Shown: positions 5,638 to 14,214 of the stretch, piece by piece | Position numbering within the stretch: position 1 is the stretch's first letter | Layout: every line of letters begins with the position of its first letter | Source of the DNA: a virus | Virus record (IMG/VR): IMGVR_UViG_3300027851_000591 | Coordinates: 1 to 23,943 of that record | Direction: 5' to 3' (one strand) | DNA length: 23,943 nucleotides | Program-made: the position numbers and the translations under genes | Notes under the pieces: model-generated | What the model saw: the letters and a program-made list of their open reading frames with translations, nothing else | What the model was told of the DNA's origin: nothing | Databases searched by the model: none

Positions 5638-7293
5638 TCAGACAATGGTGATGGTTGGCCCACCCGTACACATGTGAAGGTTTGTTGGGTAACGGGTATC
5701 ATCAACTCTCACACGGTAAAACATATTATACGCTGGAGCATTGATGGTATCCCATGAACTGGATGCTGATGTCTTCCCCTTGGCAAAATATATCGGCACT
5801 TCAATACTGGAAGTTGCGACAAACATTCCCGTATCAGGGTTGGTACTCGTTATGATTGCGTAGAAATTTAGCGTCTGGTCTGTTGGGGAAGGGTTTGGCA
5901 ATTCCCCGACAACTTTCCATCTGCATTTCTGACTGACGTAATAATGTTCTGTTGGGTCTAAGTATGTTCCTGCATCAAAGAATTCCGTGTAGGAACTACC
6001 CGAGCCGAACGGAAATAATAGAACGGCATCAACGGCATCAACTAATTCAGCCGTTGTGAATTCATCACTAAGTTCTGTGGTTACGACTACATCAGAACCG
6101 CAGATGTTTGGTATATCCACAACCACCGTTTTAAGTGTGTTCGTCTGGGAACCACTGAGACGCCAAGGGAAATTGTAGTATCCAACATCATACGTTCCCC
6201 GTGTTGGGTATTCATAATGCCCATTGATCAATGCGGGTGGTTCTGTCCACTCATTGTTCCACCATTCAGGGATTACAAATTCATCATTTTCAAAACTGCC
6301 CGTTGCTGTCAGGTAGTATTGTTGTTGCCCAAGATAATCAGTATCCGCTTGGTAGTGCTTCCATCCGTTAAAGTCCGTAGCATAATAACTTTCCGTTACA
6401 CACTCGGGTATGTATCCAACCATTTCTTGTTTTCGATATACCGACTGAATACTTGCCGTGCTGGTGTATCCGTGCCACCCCTGTTTAGTCATGTGGTTTC
6501 CAACACGTTCCAATTGAATATAAGCACTTGCTGAACACTGTGGGCCGACAACCGTAACACTTCCCGTATCAGTTGAAGGGGAAGAGATTTCATAGAAGTA
6601 AGTTCCCAGACTTGAAGTTGTGTTAACCGTTGGTGTGATTTCTTCTTCTTTATCAACGTATGTTGCAGATGCCGTACCAACGATTGTTTGCTCTCGCCAC
6701 TTAACAAGTAAGGAACCATCACCCGAACACCATTCAGGATGGGTTATTTTCCATTTGTATTTTCCCTTCTGTGCGTTTGCGTGTCCATAGGTTCCCCATT
6801 CAATAGAAGTTCCCGAACTATCATCCCCACATGAATCTGATGTAACGTAAATTGAATCGGCAGGGGAAACGCCCGTATGTCCAGGTTCTCTTACGTCTTC
6901 CACTGTTGTTCCAACTGAACTTCCCCCTGATGAAGTGGAACCAGTACTAGGACTGAGTGCAGACAGTTTATTGTAGGCATCAGTTATCAACAGGGTCTTA
7001 GTGTAAAGACTGCTTGAAGTGTTTGTACGGTTTCCACTATTCCAAGTAAGGAATTCCCCCACACACGAAAAAGAAATGGAATCATCACTGTGATTTATTG
7101 CCGTTGTTCTACTGTCGCTCGGCGTTATGTTGTCCGTTTCAATCAGGGTTAAATGTGTTGGTGCTCCAGCAACTGGGGAATTAGCAACAGTCCACCATGA
7201 TTGATAAGATGTAACCTTACCCCCGATAGTTGTAGCACCAAACGAACAACAATCATTACAAGGCGGTCTACGATCTGAACCTGTGCAGCTCAT
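5638..7293 (-). CDS. Large secreted-type tail surface protein with N-terminal Cys cluster
   Basis: The 551-residue protein is not recognised. Its N-terminus has a tight cysteine cluster (C3, C12, C15, C16 in MSCTGSDRRPPCNDCCSFG). The rest is rich in S, T, G, Y and W, with several more Cys and many short beta-like stretches (GTYGHANAQKGKYKWKI; RVGNHMTKQGWHGYTSTAS), as in adhesive tail-tip or fibre proteins. The ATG at 7293 overlaps the upstream stop as ATGA; an upstream GTG at 7305 would add 4 residues. By position it corresponds to the distal tail or central fibre zone, but it shows no clear lambda J or Dit features. A structural role in host contact is inferred. Confidence 0.6.
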   Translation of the reverse strand: MSCTGSDRRPPCNDCCSFGATTIGGKVTSYQSWWTVANSPVAGAPTHLTLIETDNITPSDSRTTAINHSDDSISFSCVGEFLTWNSGNRTNTSSSLYTKTLLITDAYNKLSALSPSTGSTSSGGSSVGTTVEDVREPGHTGVSPADSIYVTSDSCGDDSSGTSIEWGTYGHANAQKGKYKWKITHPEWCSGDGSLLVKWREQTIVGTASATYVDKEEEITPTVNTTSSLGTYFYEISSPSTDTGSVTVVGPQCSASAYIQLERVGNHMTKQGWHGYTSTASIQSVYRKQEMVGYIPECVTESYYATDFNGWKHYQADTDYLGQQQYYLTATGSFENDEFVIPEWWNNEWTEPPALINGHYEYPTRGTYDVGYYNFPWRLSGSQTNTLKTVVVDIPNICGSDVVVTTELSDEFTTAELVDAVDAVLLFPFGSGSSYTEFFDAGTYLDPTEHYYVSQKCRWKVVGELPNPSPTDQTLNFYAIITSTNPDTGMFVATSSIEVPIYFAKGKTSASSSWDTINAPAYNMFYRVRVDDTRYPTNLHMCTGGPTITIV

Positions 7294-7862
7294 ACAGCAT
7301 TCCACGCAATAGCGTAGTAACTCCTATTACAGTCAACTGATGTAACGTGCCTGTAGAAATTTAAACTGTTCTGAATTGCGTTATACGTGGCAACGATTAC
7401 ATCATCCGTCACGTAAACATAACCGAGCAACTGTGCTACCACTGTTGGTTCAATACCTTCATTCGCACCTGATGGAAGAGACGAACCGTTATCAATGAAC
7501 AGGGAAGTGATAGTGGGATAACCACTGGTCCAACTTAAATTTGCCTGAACCCATACAGCATCCCCGTCACTTGCTGTAAACGTTGAATTGATATTGGATG
7601 GCAACTGGCTATTCACCACGCCCATTGAAACATTGAATGTATCGGTTCCCTTGATGGGAATTATCTTGAATGGATATGGTTCGGCAGGTGTTGGTTTAAC
7701 AACAGGGTGTATGATTTCCAGTGTTGTCCCTGAACCTATCTGTTTGATTCGATAGTCAGAAGATGGGCTTAAAGCAATACGTTGTACAAGGTCAACCAGT
7801 TGATTGTGTTTCGCTGGTGTTACCACCCTTCCATTTTCTTTTAGTGCTACAAAGTTGTTCAT
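7290..7862 (-). CDS. Unknown distal tail protein
   Basis: The 190-residue protein begins MNNFVALKENGRVVTPAKHNQLVDLVQRIAL, a helical N-terminus, followed by a beta-rich body (residues about 45-190) that resembles phage virion surface proteins. It starts with an ATGA overlap on the upstream stop and ends with an ATGA overlap on the next start, so it is made in step with both neighbours. It has no signal peptide, membrane segment or known motif. Function is inferred only from its place in the tail module. Confidence 0.6.
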   Translation of the reverse strand: MNNFVALKENGRVVTPAKHNQLVDLVQRIALSPSSDYRIKQIGSGTTLEIIHPVVKPTPAEPYPFKIIPIKGTDTFNVSMGVVNSQLPSNINSTFTASDGDAVWVQANLSWTSGYPTITSLFIDNGSSLPSGANEGIEPTVVAQLLGYVYVTDDVIVATYNAIQNSLNFYRHVTSVDCNRSYYAIAWNAV

Positions 7863-8566
7863 GTATAATACACATCAGTGTTCCAACCGATTGCGGAATA
7901 AGTGTAAGTCCGAACGATTGTCCACCAGTTCCCCTGTTTCTGTCGGATAGCAGCATCAATTTTCCATTTATCAGTTCCACTTGCCACTGATGGAACAGAC
8001 AATGTGCCTACTTCATCAGCGGGACTTGATGGGCGACTTGAGTAGTAAGTGGTTGTAATAATTTGTGTGGTTGGAACGTCCCAGTTTTTGATGTTGGCTT
8101 TTCCACTTGCATCCGTGAAATCAACAAATATGTCTGTTGGATTTTCCCTTGCTGAATTGTAGTGGGTTCCATCCGATTTTCTTTCCCACCAGACTTGCCC
8201 CAAACTATCCCAGTAAGAGAAGTCAGGGTGTCTCATGATTGGTTCTTGAATGATTGCCGATTGTTCCACGAACGAATTAGGTGGCATCGTTGGTGTGTTA
8301 ATCGTTGATGTGTTGTAGTTGATAACGGCTCGGCCGTTACCTGCGGTTAACGTTTCCAATTGGGCAGTTGCCAAACCGTAAACGCTACTACTGATGAACG
8401 TATCTACAGGAACACTTCCGTATGACATGGAAGCAACCGTGGATTCCAACACATTGAAATCCCCTTCAAGTGTTACAGTGTAAGTGCTGACACCATCTGC
8501 GGTTTTATTCCAATTCCGTTTTGTTCGTATTGAACCCGTTGCGTTTCCGTATGTAATCAATGGCAT
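7859..8566 (-). CDS. Unknown tail protein following the tape measure
   Basis: The 235-residue protein, starting MPLITYGNATGSIRTKRNWN, is beta-rich with aromatic patches (FSYWDSLGQVWWERKSDG). AAGGAAT lies a few bases before the ATG. It is the first gene after the tape measure (9-base gap). In siphoviruses this position holds the distal tail (Dit) or minor tail M-like protein at the tail tip. I cannot see Dit signature residues, so the assignment stays positional. Confidence 0.6.
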   Translation of the reverse strand: MPLITYGNATGSIRTKRNWNKTADGVSTYTVTLEGDFNVLESTVASMSYGSVPVDTFISSSVYGLATAQLETLTAGNGRAVINYNTSTINTPTMPPNSFVEQSAIIQEPIMRHPDFSYWDSLGQVWWERKSDGTHYNSARENPTDIFVDFTDASGKANIKNWDVPTTQIITTTYYSSRPSSPADEVGTLSVPSVASGTDKWKIDAAIRQKQGNWWTIVRTYTYSAIGWNTDVYYT

Positions 8567-8575
8567 ATAAATTCC

Positions 8576-10168
8576 TTAATCAAGTGTTCCACTTCCATCT
8601 GAACCGACTTGTGTTATTGCTTCTAACTTGTCGATAATCTTCTGGAGTTTGTCGTTACTCTTTTCCAATTCCTTCTTTGCAGCTTCTTCTTTAGTCACCT
8701 GTGAACTCTTGATGTTGTTGCTGTAGTCCACTCCGGCGACTCCACCCCCTGATTGTCTAAGGGAATCAACGGCTGGATTGAATGGAAGTGCTTTGGCTAA
8801 ATCCAAATTCTTTTCAGCACTCTTCACTTCGTCTTCAATTTTCTTTTTCTGTGTTTCCAAGTCCTTTTTCTTTTTGGCATCTTGGAACTTTTTAAATTCA
8901 TCGTATTGCTTTTTGTCGGCCTTGTTCTGTTCGTTCAACTTGTCTTCACTGGCTTTCTTTTCTGCTTCTTTTTCCTTGGCAATCTTTTCATCAATCGCTT
9001 TCAATTCCTTCACAAGTTGGATTGCTTTTTCTCTCGCCTGTTCTCGTTCCAGTTCTGTTTGTGCAACTGTTCCTTGTCTTCGTGCTTCTTCTATCTCACC
9101 AAGTTTGATTGCCCGTTGTGTATCAAGAGCCATTTGTTCCCGTTGTGCTTTTCTAACGGCATCATCATTCTTTGATTTCAAGTCTGCGAGTTTCTGAGCA
9201 TCAGTTAATTCTTGTTTTGTCTTGGGCGTTTCCGCTGTTCCGTCTGCGGTTGGATCACTGACTGGCTTACTGTCAGCCGTTGAACTGTTTGGTTCGCCAG
9301 TCACCAATGATTTAACGGAAGAAAATAGTGCTGCGAATTTAGAACCTGTTCCCCGGATGTTTTCAAGGAACGCACCCCATCGTTTTGTTGCTCCCAACAC
9401 ATCACCATTCAACAAATCTTTAACCATCAACAGGGACAATATGAATCCCTGTATTGGAATTGTGATAGCTTCAGCGAATGGAACGAAAGCGGTTACAAGG
9501 TATCCGCCCAACACCTTGGCAGTTGTCAGCATTCGATTCATGAAATCGTCTGCCTTCTTTAATTGATCTAATGTTTTTTCATCAAGGATTGGAGCACTTG
9601 CAAACATTCCTTTAACACCTTCTCCACCACTACGGAGCAACGGTAATAATTCTTTCGCACTCTTTCCAAGGATTGTTAACAAGGCATTGAAAGCTTTCCC
9701 CTTATCTTCTGCACCAGTAAATGCCTTTGCTAAGGCAACGGTTTGTTCCTCGGGCGATAACTTGATGTATTCCTCTGCGGATATACCTAAATCACTGAAT
9801 GCTTTGGATGCTGTATCACTTCCCTCTTTCGCTTCTTGGGCAGCTTTGTTTCCTTTAGCAAGGGCCGATGCGAGTACTTCAACTGTCGTTCCACTTTGTT
9901 CGGCAGCATACTTCAACCTTTGAATTGATTCCCCCGTGGTGTCGAACTGGTCGGCAATATCCCCGATACGGGCAAACTCTGATATGGTTGTGCGAACGAA
10001 CGCAACAACTGCACCCACTGCAAAAGCATTCGTGATGCTTGATTGCAAACTGCCAAACTGTTTCTTGAAATGTTCTGTAACGGAAGATGCAACATTCTGC
10101 ACCTTTGCCATGCCCGTATTAAATTCAGATATGTCTGCCGTTACTTTCGCTTTGATGTCGTTACTCAT
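8576..10168 (-). CDS. Tail tape measure protein
   Basis: The tape measure protein spans the tail tube and sets its length. The 530-residue product is short for the family (lambda gpH is about 850), implying a shorter tail. The N-terminal part (DIKAKVTADISEFNTGMAKV) is the usual entry to these proteins. Next comes a helical region with ADQFDTTGESIQRLKYAAEQ, then hydrophobic segments at about 225-255, and a long K/E/A/Q-rich coiled coil (about 315-450). An ATG at 10168 is preferred over a TTG two codons upstream. TTGACA lies 15 bases before the ATG inside the end of the preceding gene. Recognition rests on length, helical content and place after the tail tube. Confidence 0.85.
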   Translation of the reverse strand: MSNDIKAKVTADISEFNTGMAKVQNVASSVTEHFKKQFGSLQSSITNAFAVGAVVAFVRTTISEFARIGDIADQFDTTGESIQRLKYAAEQSGTTVEVLASALAKGNKAAQEAKEGSDTASKAFSDLGISAEEYIKLSPEEQTVALAKAFTGAEDKGKAFNALLTILGKSAKELLPLLRSGGEGVKGMFASAPILDEKTLDQLKKADDFMNRMLTTAKVLGGYLVTAFVPFAEAITIPIQGFILSLLMVKDLLNGDVLGATKRWGAFLENIRGTGSKFAALFSSVKSLVTGEPNSSTADSKPVSDPTADGTAETPKTKQELTDAQKLADLKSKNDDAVRKAQREQMALDTQRAIKLGEIEEARRQGTVAQTELEREQAREKAIQLVKELKAIDEKIAKEKEAEKKASEDKLNEQNKADKKQYDEFKKFQDAKKKKDLETQKKKIEDEVKSAEKNLDLAKALPFNPAVDSLRQSGGGVAGVDYSNNIKSSQVTKEEAAKKELEKSNDKLQKIIDKLEAITQVGSDGSGTLD

Positions 10169-10177
10169 TAACAACCA

Positions 10178-10819
10178 TCAGACTGTCAAATCCAATTCCA
10201 TCTGAATCTCTGCCAATACCCTTTCATCAGCGGAACTAACCACGTTGCATTTACCTGTTTTGACGTATGCCAGGGTTTCCGATAACCAAAGCATTTCCCC
10301 TATCGTAAGGTTCTCCACTTCGTCTTTAGCCATGCCACCTTCAAACATCAGGTATCCCATACGACTAAGGGACCACGGAAGGGAACCCACTGGCCCCGAC
10401 TTCTCCACTTCCCCCAGTTCCATTTTCATTTTCTCTTCTGGTGTTAACTGGGACTTAACATCAAACACTTTCGGGCCTGAACAATAGTCATTCAGATACT
10501 CGGCAAACAGTTTCACTTGTTCGGGTATATCTTTCCTCTGTCTGTTTTTATAAACCCACCAGTTCCCCTGTAATCGTTGGAACCAAGAATATTTCTTAAG
10601 GTTCAGTTCATGAATTGGTTCATCCCGAGTGGTTGAACAAATACGGATTGCGTTTTCCAAGTCTTCAAGTTTCGCCTGTGTCGGGTTGTATATGAGTGGT
10701 GAACTGATTACATGTAACCGCAAGTAACGTTTCAACGTCAGCGGTTGCATTCGCTTCCCTAAAATCTGGTAATCAAAATGTATAAACGAATCAATGTAAC
10801 TGTTCTGTAGTTCTTCCAT
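10178..10819 (-). CDS. Protein at the tail assembly chaperone position
   Basis: The 213-residue protein, rich in K, E, Y and W, is not recognised by motif. It lies between the tail tube and tape measure genes, where lambda has G and GT, the chaperones that load the tape measure. Unlike lambda there is only one reading frame here: the tape measure begins 9 bases after its stop, leaving no room for a frameshift partner. The gene comes directly after the tail tube terminator and lacks a clear Shine-Dalgarno sequence; ATGACA lies 14 bases before the ATG. A chaperone role is a positional inference. Confidence 0.5.
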   Translation of the reverse strand: MEELQNSYIDSFIHFDYQILGKRMQPLTLKRYLRLHVISSPLIYNPTQAKLEDLENAIRICSTTRDEPIHELNLKKYSWFQRLQGNWWVYKNRQRKDIPEQVKLFAEYLNDYCSGPKVFDVKSQLTPEEKMKMELGEVEKSGPVGSLPWSLSRMGYLMFEGGMAKDEVENLTIGEMLWLSETLAYVKTGKCNVVSSADERVLAEIQMELDLTV

Positions 10820-10845
10820 GAATTTACTAACCGTGTCATACGCAC

Positions 10846-10876
10846 AAAAAAGGGACTGCGGTTAAGCAGTCCCTTT
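10846..10876 (-). terminator. Intrinsic terminator after the tail tube gene
   Basis: Read on the minus strand, AAAGGGACTGC pairs with GCAGTCCCTTT around a 6-base loop, ending in a run of T. It is a perfect 11-bp stem. It lies inside the late region and would make many transcripts end right after the tail tube gene, raising its output over the downstream tail genes. Confidence 0.88.
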
Positions 10877-10890
10877 AGTGGAGTTATGAA

Positions 10891-11229
10891 TCAGGACAAG
10901 GAAATGTATTCTGATGTGATACCGTCAACGGTATATTTCGTGAAGTTGTTGAACGTTCCGTTTTCTGCGACTTGTGTGCAGATATAAGTTGTTCCATCGT
11001 AAGTAAACGTTTGTGTTGCTTCTACGTTGGAACCAGAAGTTTTGAAGAACTCCACAGTTATACCTGTTTCAATATCATCGTAACGTCTTGTGCAAATCGA
11101 ACCTGTTTCATTGGCGATTGTTGCGACTACGTTTGGTTTATAAGTTCTGTTGTACGACTGTACTTTTTTACCCAACCAAATCGGGGCACCAAAAGCTGAT
11201 CCTGTAATTCCGTATGTTATTTGTGACAT
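10891..11229 (-). CDS. Probable major tail tube protein
   Basis: The 112-residue protein (MSQITYGITGSAFGAPIWLG) is beta-rich, with TFTYDGTTYICTQVAENGTF near the C-terminus. It is smaller than lambda gpV but in the same place: after the tail terminator and before the chaperone-position gene and tape measure. Expression signals fit an abundant protein. It has a good AAAGGAA binding site, a 7-bp hairpin upstream in its own 68-base leader (11245-11264), TTGACA at 11271-11276 and a strong terminator after it. Identification is by position and these signals; I see no sequence motif that proves it. Confidence 0.65.
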   Translation of the reverse strand: MSQITYGITGSAFGAPIWLGKKVQSYNRTYKPNVVATIANETGSICTRRYDDIETGITVEFFKTSGSNVEATQTFTYDGTTYICTQVAENGTFNNFTKYTVDGITSEYISLS

Positions 11230-11244
11230 AAATTGATTTTTCCT

Positions 11245-11264
11245 TTACTGCTTGTTGGCAGTAA
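11245..11264 (-). repeat. Hairpin in the leader of the tail tube gene
   Basis: TTACTGC and GCAGTAA pair over a 6-base loop just upstream of the AAAGGAA ribosome binding site. TTGACA lies 6 bases further upstream. It may stabilise the 5' end of the tail tube mRNA or act as an operator. Confidence 0.45.
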
Positions 11265-11297
11265 TGGTGTTGTCAACTTATGGCTGGTTAACGGTTA

Positions 11298-11750
11298 TCA
11301 GGTTCCGAACTGAATGGATGGATTAAACCCTTGTTGTGCCATCACAGTTACATTAAGTAACGATGTCCAAAGTTTATTGTTCTGTTCTGTTCCAACGTCT
11401 TTAACTTCCGTGTTGTATATGAACAAGCTTCCACTAACCCCGTTACAGTATGAACGAACGGCGAGAGTATCCCCCATCTTGTCTGTAACTTCATTCAACA
11501 GATATGTGTTGTCGGATAAACTTCCTGATATTTCAACCTGAGTTAATACCATCACGTTAATATCCATTTCAAACACCCCATCCAATGGCGGTTGATTAAC
11601 GGAACGAACCACGTTCACACTTACAACTGGATATTCAATATCTTCATCATTCGTACATGGAACAAAGTTGTGTTCTTTGTGATTGGTGATGCTGCTACTA
11701 AGATAGTTTGTTAATTCTCTTTCTGTGATTTGTGCAATTCCGTATTTCAT
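11298..11750 (-). CDS. Probable tail terminator protein (gpU-like position)
   Basis: The 150-residue protein has a helical N-terminal part (MKYGIAQITERELTNYLSSS) and a beta-rich remainder ending in TSLLNVTVMAQQGFNP. This size and layout fit tail terminators such as lambda gpU, which cap the tube and join it to the head. It follows the Z/gp10-like gene by 2 bases and precedes the tail tube gene, exactly the lambda Z-U-V order. No decisive motif is visible, so the call rests on gene order and size. Confidence 0.55.
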   Translation of the reverse strand: MKYGIAQITERELTNYLSSSITNHKEHNFVPCTNDEDIEYPVVSVNVVRSVNQPPLDGVFEMDINVMVLTQVEISGSLSDNTYLLNEVTDKMGDTLAVRSYCNGVSGSLFIYNTEVKDVGTEQNNKLWTSLLNVTVMAQQGFNPSIQFGT

Positions 11751-11752
11751 AT

Positions 11753-12496
11753 TCAGTTCTTCCCGTAAAATTCTCTTTGTCCCTTGTTCAATACGTTCTT
11801 GTGTATCGATTTGATAATGTCGTTTTCACGACCTACCAAAGCCCGACTTAAAATGCTGTTGTTCTTATCCACTGTTCCAGCGTATGCGACTGCACTACCA
11901 ACCGTGATAGATGGACTGTTCAGGTTCTTAATATCATCCACAAAGATTTCCTGTGTGTTGTGTTTGGTTATCCATGCAGCCGGCTTTCCACCCAGTTTTG
12001 CGTATGCGGCACCCAGTGAACCCTTCAGTTTACCAACCTGTTCTTGCAATTTCTTTCTGTATGCAATCATTGGTTCCTTACTCTTCAACATGATCTTGGT
12101 TCCATTGGTAATCACTCGGCCCCGTTCGTTCCGTTTGATGTCTTCTTTGTTGAATTCCTTTGCTTCAAGTCGAGCAAGTATCCCCGTGTCTTTGATTATT
12201 TCTTGCAGGGCCGTTTCGTTCCCTTCTCTGAAATATTTTCTTACTCTCTTTTGCAATCCCGCATCCCGACTGGTGAACTTCCGTGCAAGGTAATCGGGTT
12301 CAACGAACAACTTGTTTAAATCATCCGTGATTGCGTCAGCCCCTTGTTTACGTGTGGATGGTGGAGTAAAATCCATCATCCGTTTCAACAACAACTTGGC
12401 TTGATCTTTGATAACAAGTCGTATGTCTACATTGAAGTTTGCCGCATACCGTTGTATGGCCTGACTGAAACGTGTTGTATCAACTTGAATGTTCAT
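11753..12496 (-). CDS. HK97 gp10/lambda Z-like neck or tail completion protein
   Basis: The 247-residue basic protein begins with MNIQVDTTRFSQAIQRYAAN and a helix with KDQAKLLLKRMMDFTPPSTRKQGADA, a pattern typical of the gp10/gpZ family that completes the tail-head junction. The C-terminal part has SITVGSAVAYAGTVDKN, also usual in that family (the region near the interface with the neighbour subunit). It starts with ATGA overlap on the FII-like gene. It is somewhat longer than many gp10 proteins; the middle (about 60-150) is charged and helical. Confidence 0.6.
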   Translation of the reverse strand: MNIQVDTTRFSQAIQRYAANFNVDIRLVIKDQAKLLLKRMMDFTPPSTRKQGADAITDDLNKLFVEPDYLARKFTSRDAGLQKRVRKYFREGNETALQEIIKDTGILARLEAKEFNKEDIKRNERGRVITNGTKIMLKSKEPMIAYRKKLQEQVGKLKGSLGAAYAKLGGKPAAWITKHNTQEIFVDDIKNLNSPSITVGSAVAYAGTVDKNNSILSRALVGRENDIIKSIHKNVLNKGQREFYGKN

Positions 12497-12810
12497 TTGT
12501 TGGTGTCGGATATTTCAATCGTGTAACTGTTGTTGTCTTCCGAGTAATCAACAATCCAGTAAGTCTTTCCCTTCAATACGATTTCTTTTCCACGTACCGT
12601 CTTCTTATTAGCAATCGTAAGAACGTTCTTACGCACAAGCAGAGTGGTAACGAATCGTTCCAAGAAACCTCCATCAGCAAGTTCCTCTGTAACCTTCACT
12701 GTATTTGTTACACCCTTATATGTCTTCCCGTTGAAAGTGAATGAATCGCCAATCATTGATTCTGCGTTCTTCATTCCTATTTGTATTGCGTCGTTGAAAA
12801 TGTTTCCCAT
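12493..12810 (-). CDS. FII-like head-tail joining protein
   Basis: The 105-residue protein has the pattern of the lambda FII / head-tail attachment family: an N-terminal helix (NIFNDAIQIGMKNAESMIGD) followed by a small beta domain (SFTFNGKTYKGVTN; KGKTYWIVDYSEDNNSY). It follows the major capsid gene and is coupled to the gp10/Z-like gene, in lambda order. It is the first gene after the capsid terminator and has no evident Shine-Dalgarno sequence; TTGACA lies 16 bases before its ATG. Role: binding the portal vertex so that tails can attach. Confidence 0.6.
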   Translation of the reverse strand: MGNIFNDAIQIGMKNAESMIGDSFTFNGKTYKGVTNTVKVTEELADGGFLERFVTTLLVRKNVLTIANKKTVRGKEIVLKGKTYWIVDYSEDNNSYTIEISDTNK

Positions 12811-12839
12811 ATATCAATCTTGGTTCTGTCAAAGGACAT

Positions 12840-12870
12840 AAAAAAAGAGCGTGTCCTAAAGGACACGCCC
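12840..12870 (-). terminator. Intrinsic terminator after the major capsid gene
   Basis: On the minus strand GGGCGTGTCC (one G-T pair) pairs with GGACACGCTC over a TTTA loop, followed by TTTTTTT. It is a textbook strong terminator within the late region, 34 bases after the capsid stop. It would limit read-through into the connector and tail genes. Confidence 0.92.
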
Positions 12871-12903
12871 TAATTTTATAAGCAGTTGTTTGTTTGTCGT
12901 TTA

Positions 12904-13776
12904 TTAGACGATACGTTGAACGGCTCCGTTAACACCCTTTGCAACACCGTAGATCACGGACATTTCAAAGTATTGTTTACGTGTAGCAAGGTCCACCCAT
13001 GCGATGAAGTGAGCAGGAAGTCCTGTCTTTTCAGACACAACAACACCTTCTTCAATCACGCCTGGAGCACCAATCAATTTTGGCGAACGAGCTGCGATTA
13101 ACAAACCGTTACGATGAAGAGCAACACCCTTCGTATTAGCAGCAATGTAATTGCTGTTGATCGAAGCGATTTCAAATCCACCAAGAACAGGAAGTTTTCC
13201 AGTCTTAACAGTGTTCACTTCCGAGTTGTAGAACTGTGCGGTGTTTTGCACCTTTTCGTCCTGTAACAAGGCGTTGTAGTGGCCGTCAACAAGTACAAGT
13301 GTACGAGGAGCCGTACCAACTTCTCTACTATCCAATGCGGCTTTAAGGGCCAAAAGGTTGTTGAGAGACATAGAGGCTTCTGCGATTGAAGACGAATGAG
13401 AGAAGTTTGTGGACGTAAGCAATCCAAACAAATCCTTGGAAATGTCTTTTGCTAATGCGTCTGCAAGTTTGGTTGCAATCGGGTCCATCCAGTTAACAAC
13501 ATTGCTGTTCACTTGGTTGGAATCAATTGCTTCTCTCACACCACGGTATTTGTCCAACGTCACTGTGTAATCGTTGCCGGATGCGTCTGTAGTTGTGAAC
13601 CCAGTTGTTGGGCTATACAACGATGTGGATGGATTATCCAGATCATGAATTGTTACCGAACCAGAAACCCCAGCTTCTACATTCGAGAAGTTACGGGCAA
13701 ATGTTTCAAGGTAAGGTACGTTTGCTTCGACAGTGTTGATAATCTCCTGTCCTAGATTTTTGAAACTAAGTTCCAT
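12904..13776 (-). CDS. Major capsid protein (HK97 fold)
   Basis: The 290-residue protein is the probable main shell subunit. The N-terminal helix (MELSFKNLGQEIINTVEANV) precedes a long beta-containing middle with TTGFTTTDASGNDYTVTLDKYRG. A helical spine follows (WMDPIATKLADALAKDISKD), then a C-terminal A-domain-like section (LPVLGGFEIASINSNYIAAN; GVALHRNGLLIAARSPKLIG) common in HK97-fold coats. Its place after protease and scaffold, an AAAGGAAAA binding site embedded in the scaffold stop, and a strong terminator directly after it all fit the most abundant late protein. No lambda D-like decoration gene precedes it. Its independent scaffold gene means it has no built-in delta domain. Confidence 0.85.
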   Translation of the reverse strand: MELSFKNLGQEIINTVEANVPYLETFARNFSNVEAGVSGSVTIHDLDNPSTSLYSPTTGFTTTDASGNDYTVTLDKYRGVREAIDSNQVNSNVVNWMDPIATKLADALAKDISKDLFGLLTSTNFSHSSSIAEASMSLNNLLALKAALDSREVGTAPRTLVLVDGHYNALLQDEKVQNTAQFYNSEVNTVKTGKLPVLGGFEIASINSNYIAANTKGVALHRNGLLIAARSPKLIGAPGVIEEGVVVSEKTGLPAHFIAWVDLATRKQYFEMSVIYGVAKGVNGAVQRIV

Positions 13777-13779
13777 ATA

Positions 13780-14214
13780 TTATTTTCCTTTGGTTAAAGA
13801 CTTTATTTTTTTGTAAAGTTGAGCGGATTTGTGCGGGTCTTTCTCCGCTTTAAATTGCTCTTGGAGAGTTGCGATATTTTCAACCGACAAAATCTCCTTA
13901 ACTGAAATTGGTTCTACTCCAATTTCTGCGACAATCTCCGCTGCCATTTCGGTTGCGGTTTGCTTGGTTGTTTCCAACGTTGCGACTGTTTCAGATAGTG
14001 TTTCGTTTGTGGCAACGACATCAGTAATCTTCGTTTCCAATTCTTTTTCTTTCGCTTCTTTGTCGGCAACCAATCCTTTAAGACCTGAAATTTCTTCCAA
14101 GTGTGTTTCAAGGGTTGTCTTCAATTCCGCGTTTTCTGTTTTCAAAGAATCGTTTTCGGCGGTTAAGCTGGTGACGGTTTCTTTGAGTTGTGAAATCTCT
14201 TTAAGTAAATCCAT
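13780..14214 (-). CDS. Coiled-coil scaffold protein
   Basis: The 144-residue acidic protein is almost wholly helical with clear heptads (ISQLKETVTSLTAENDSLK; AELKTTLETHLEEISGLKG) and a basic C-terminus ending in KSAQLYKKIKSLTKGK. These features and its place between protease and capsid identify a capsid assembly scaffold, which is normally removed by the protease. In lambda the scaffold Nu3 is nested in the protease gene; here it is separate. I chose the ATG at 14214, which follows AAGGAAAG; an upstream ATG at 14256 would add 14 residues but has no binding site. TTGACA directly follows the protease stop (14275-14280). Confidence 0.75.
   Translation of the reverse strand: MDLLKEISQLKETVTSLTAENDSLKTENAELKTTLETHLEEISGLKGLVADKEAKEKELETKITDVVATNETLSETVATLETTKQTATEMAAEIVAEIGVEPISVKEILSVENIATLQEQFKAEKDPHKSAQLYKKIKSLTKGK

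Noticed and set aside
8778-9197. Plus-strand 139-residue frame rich in F, S and A
   Set aside because: It is the antisense shadow of the K/E-rich coiled coil of the tape measure gene.
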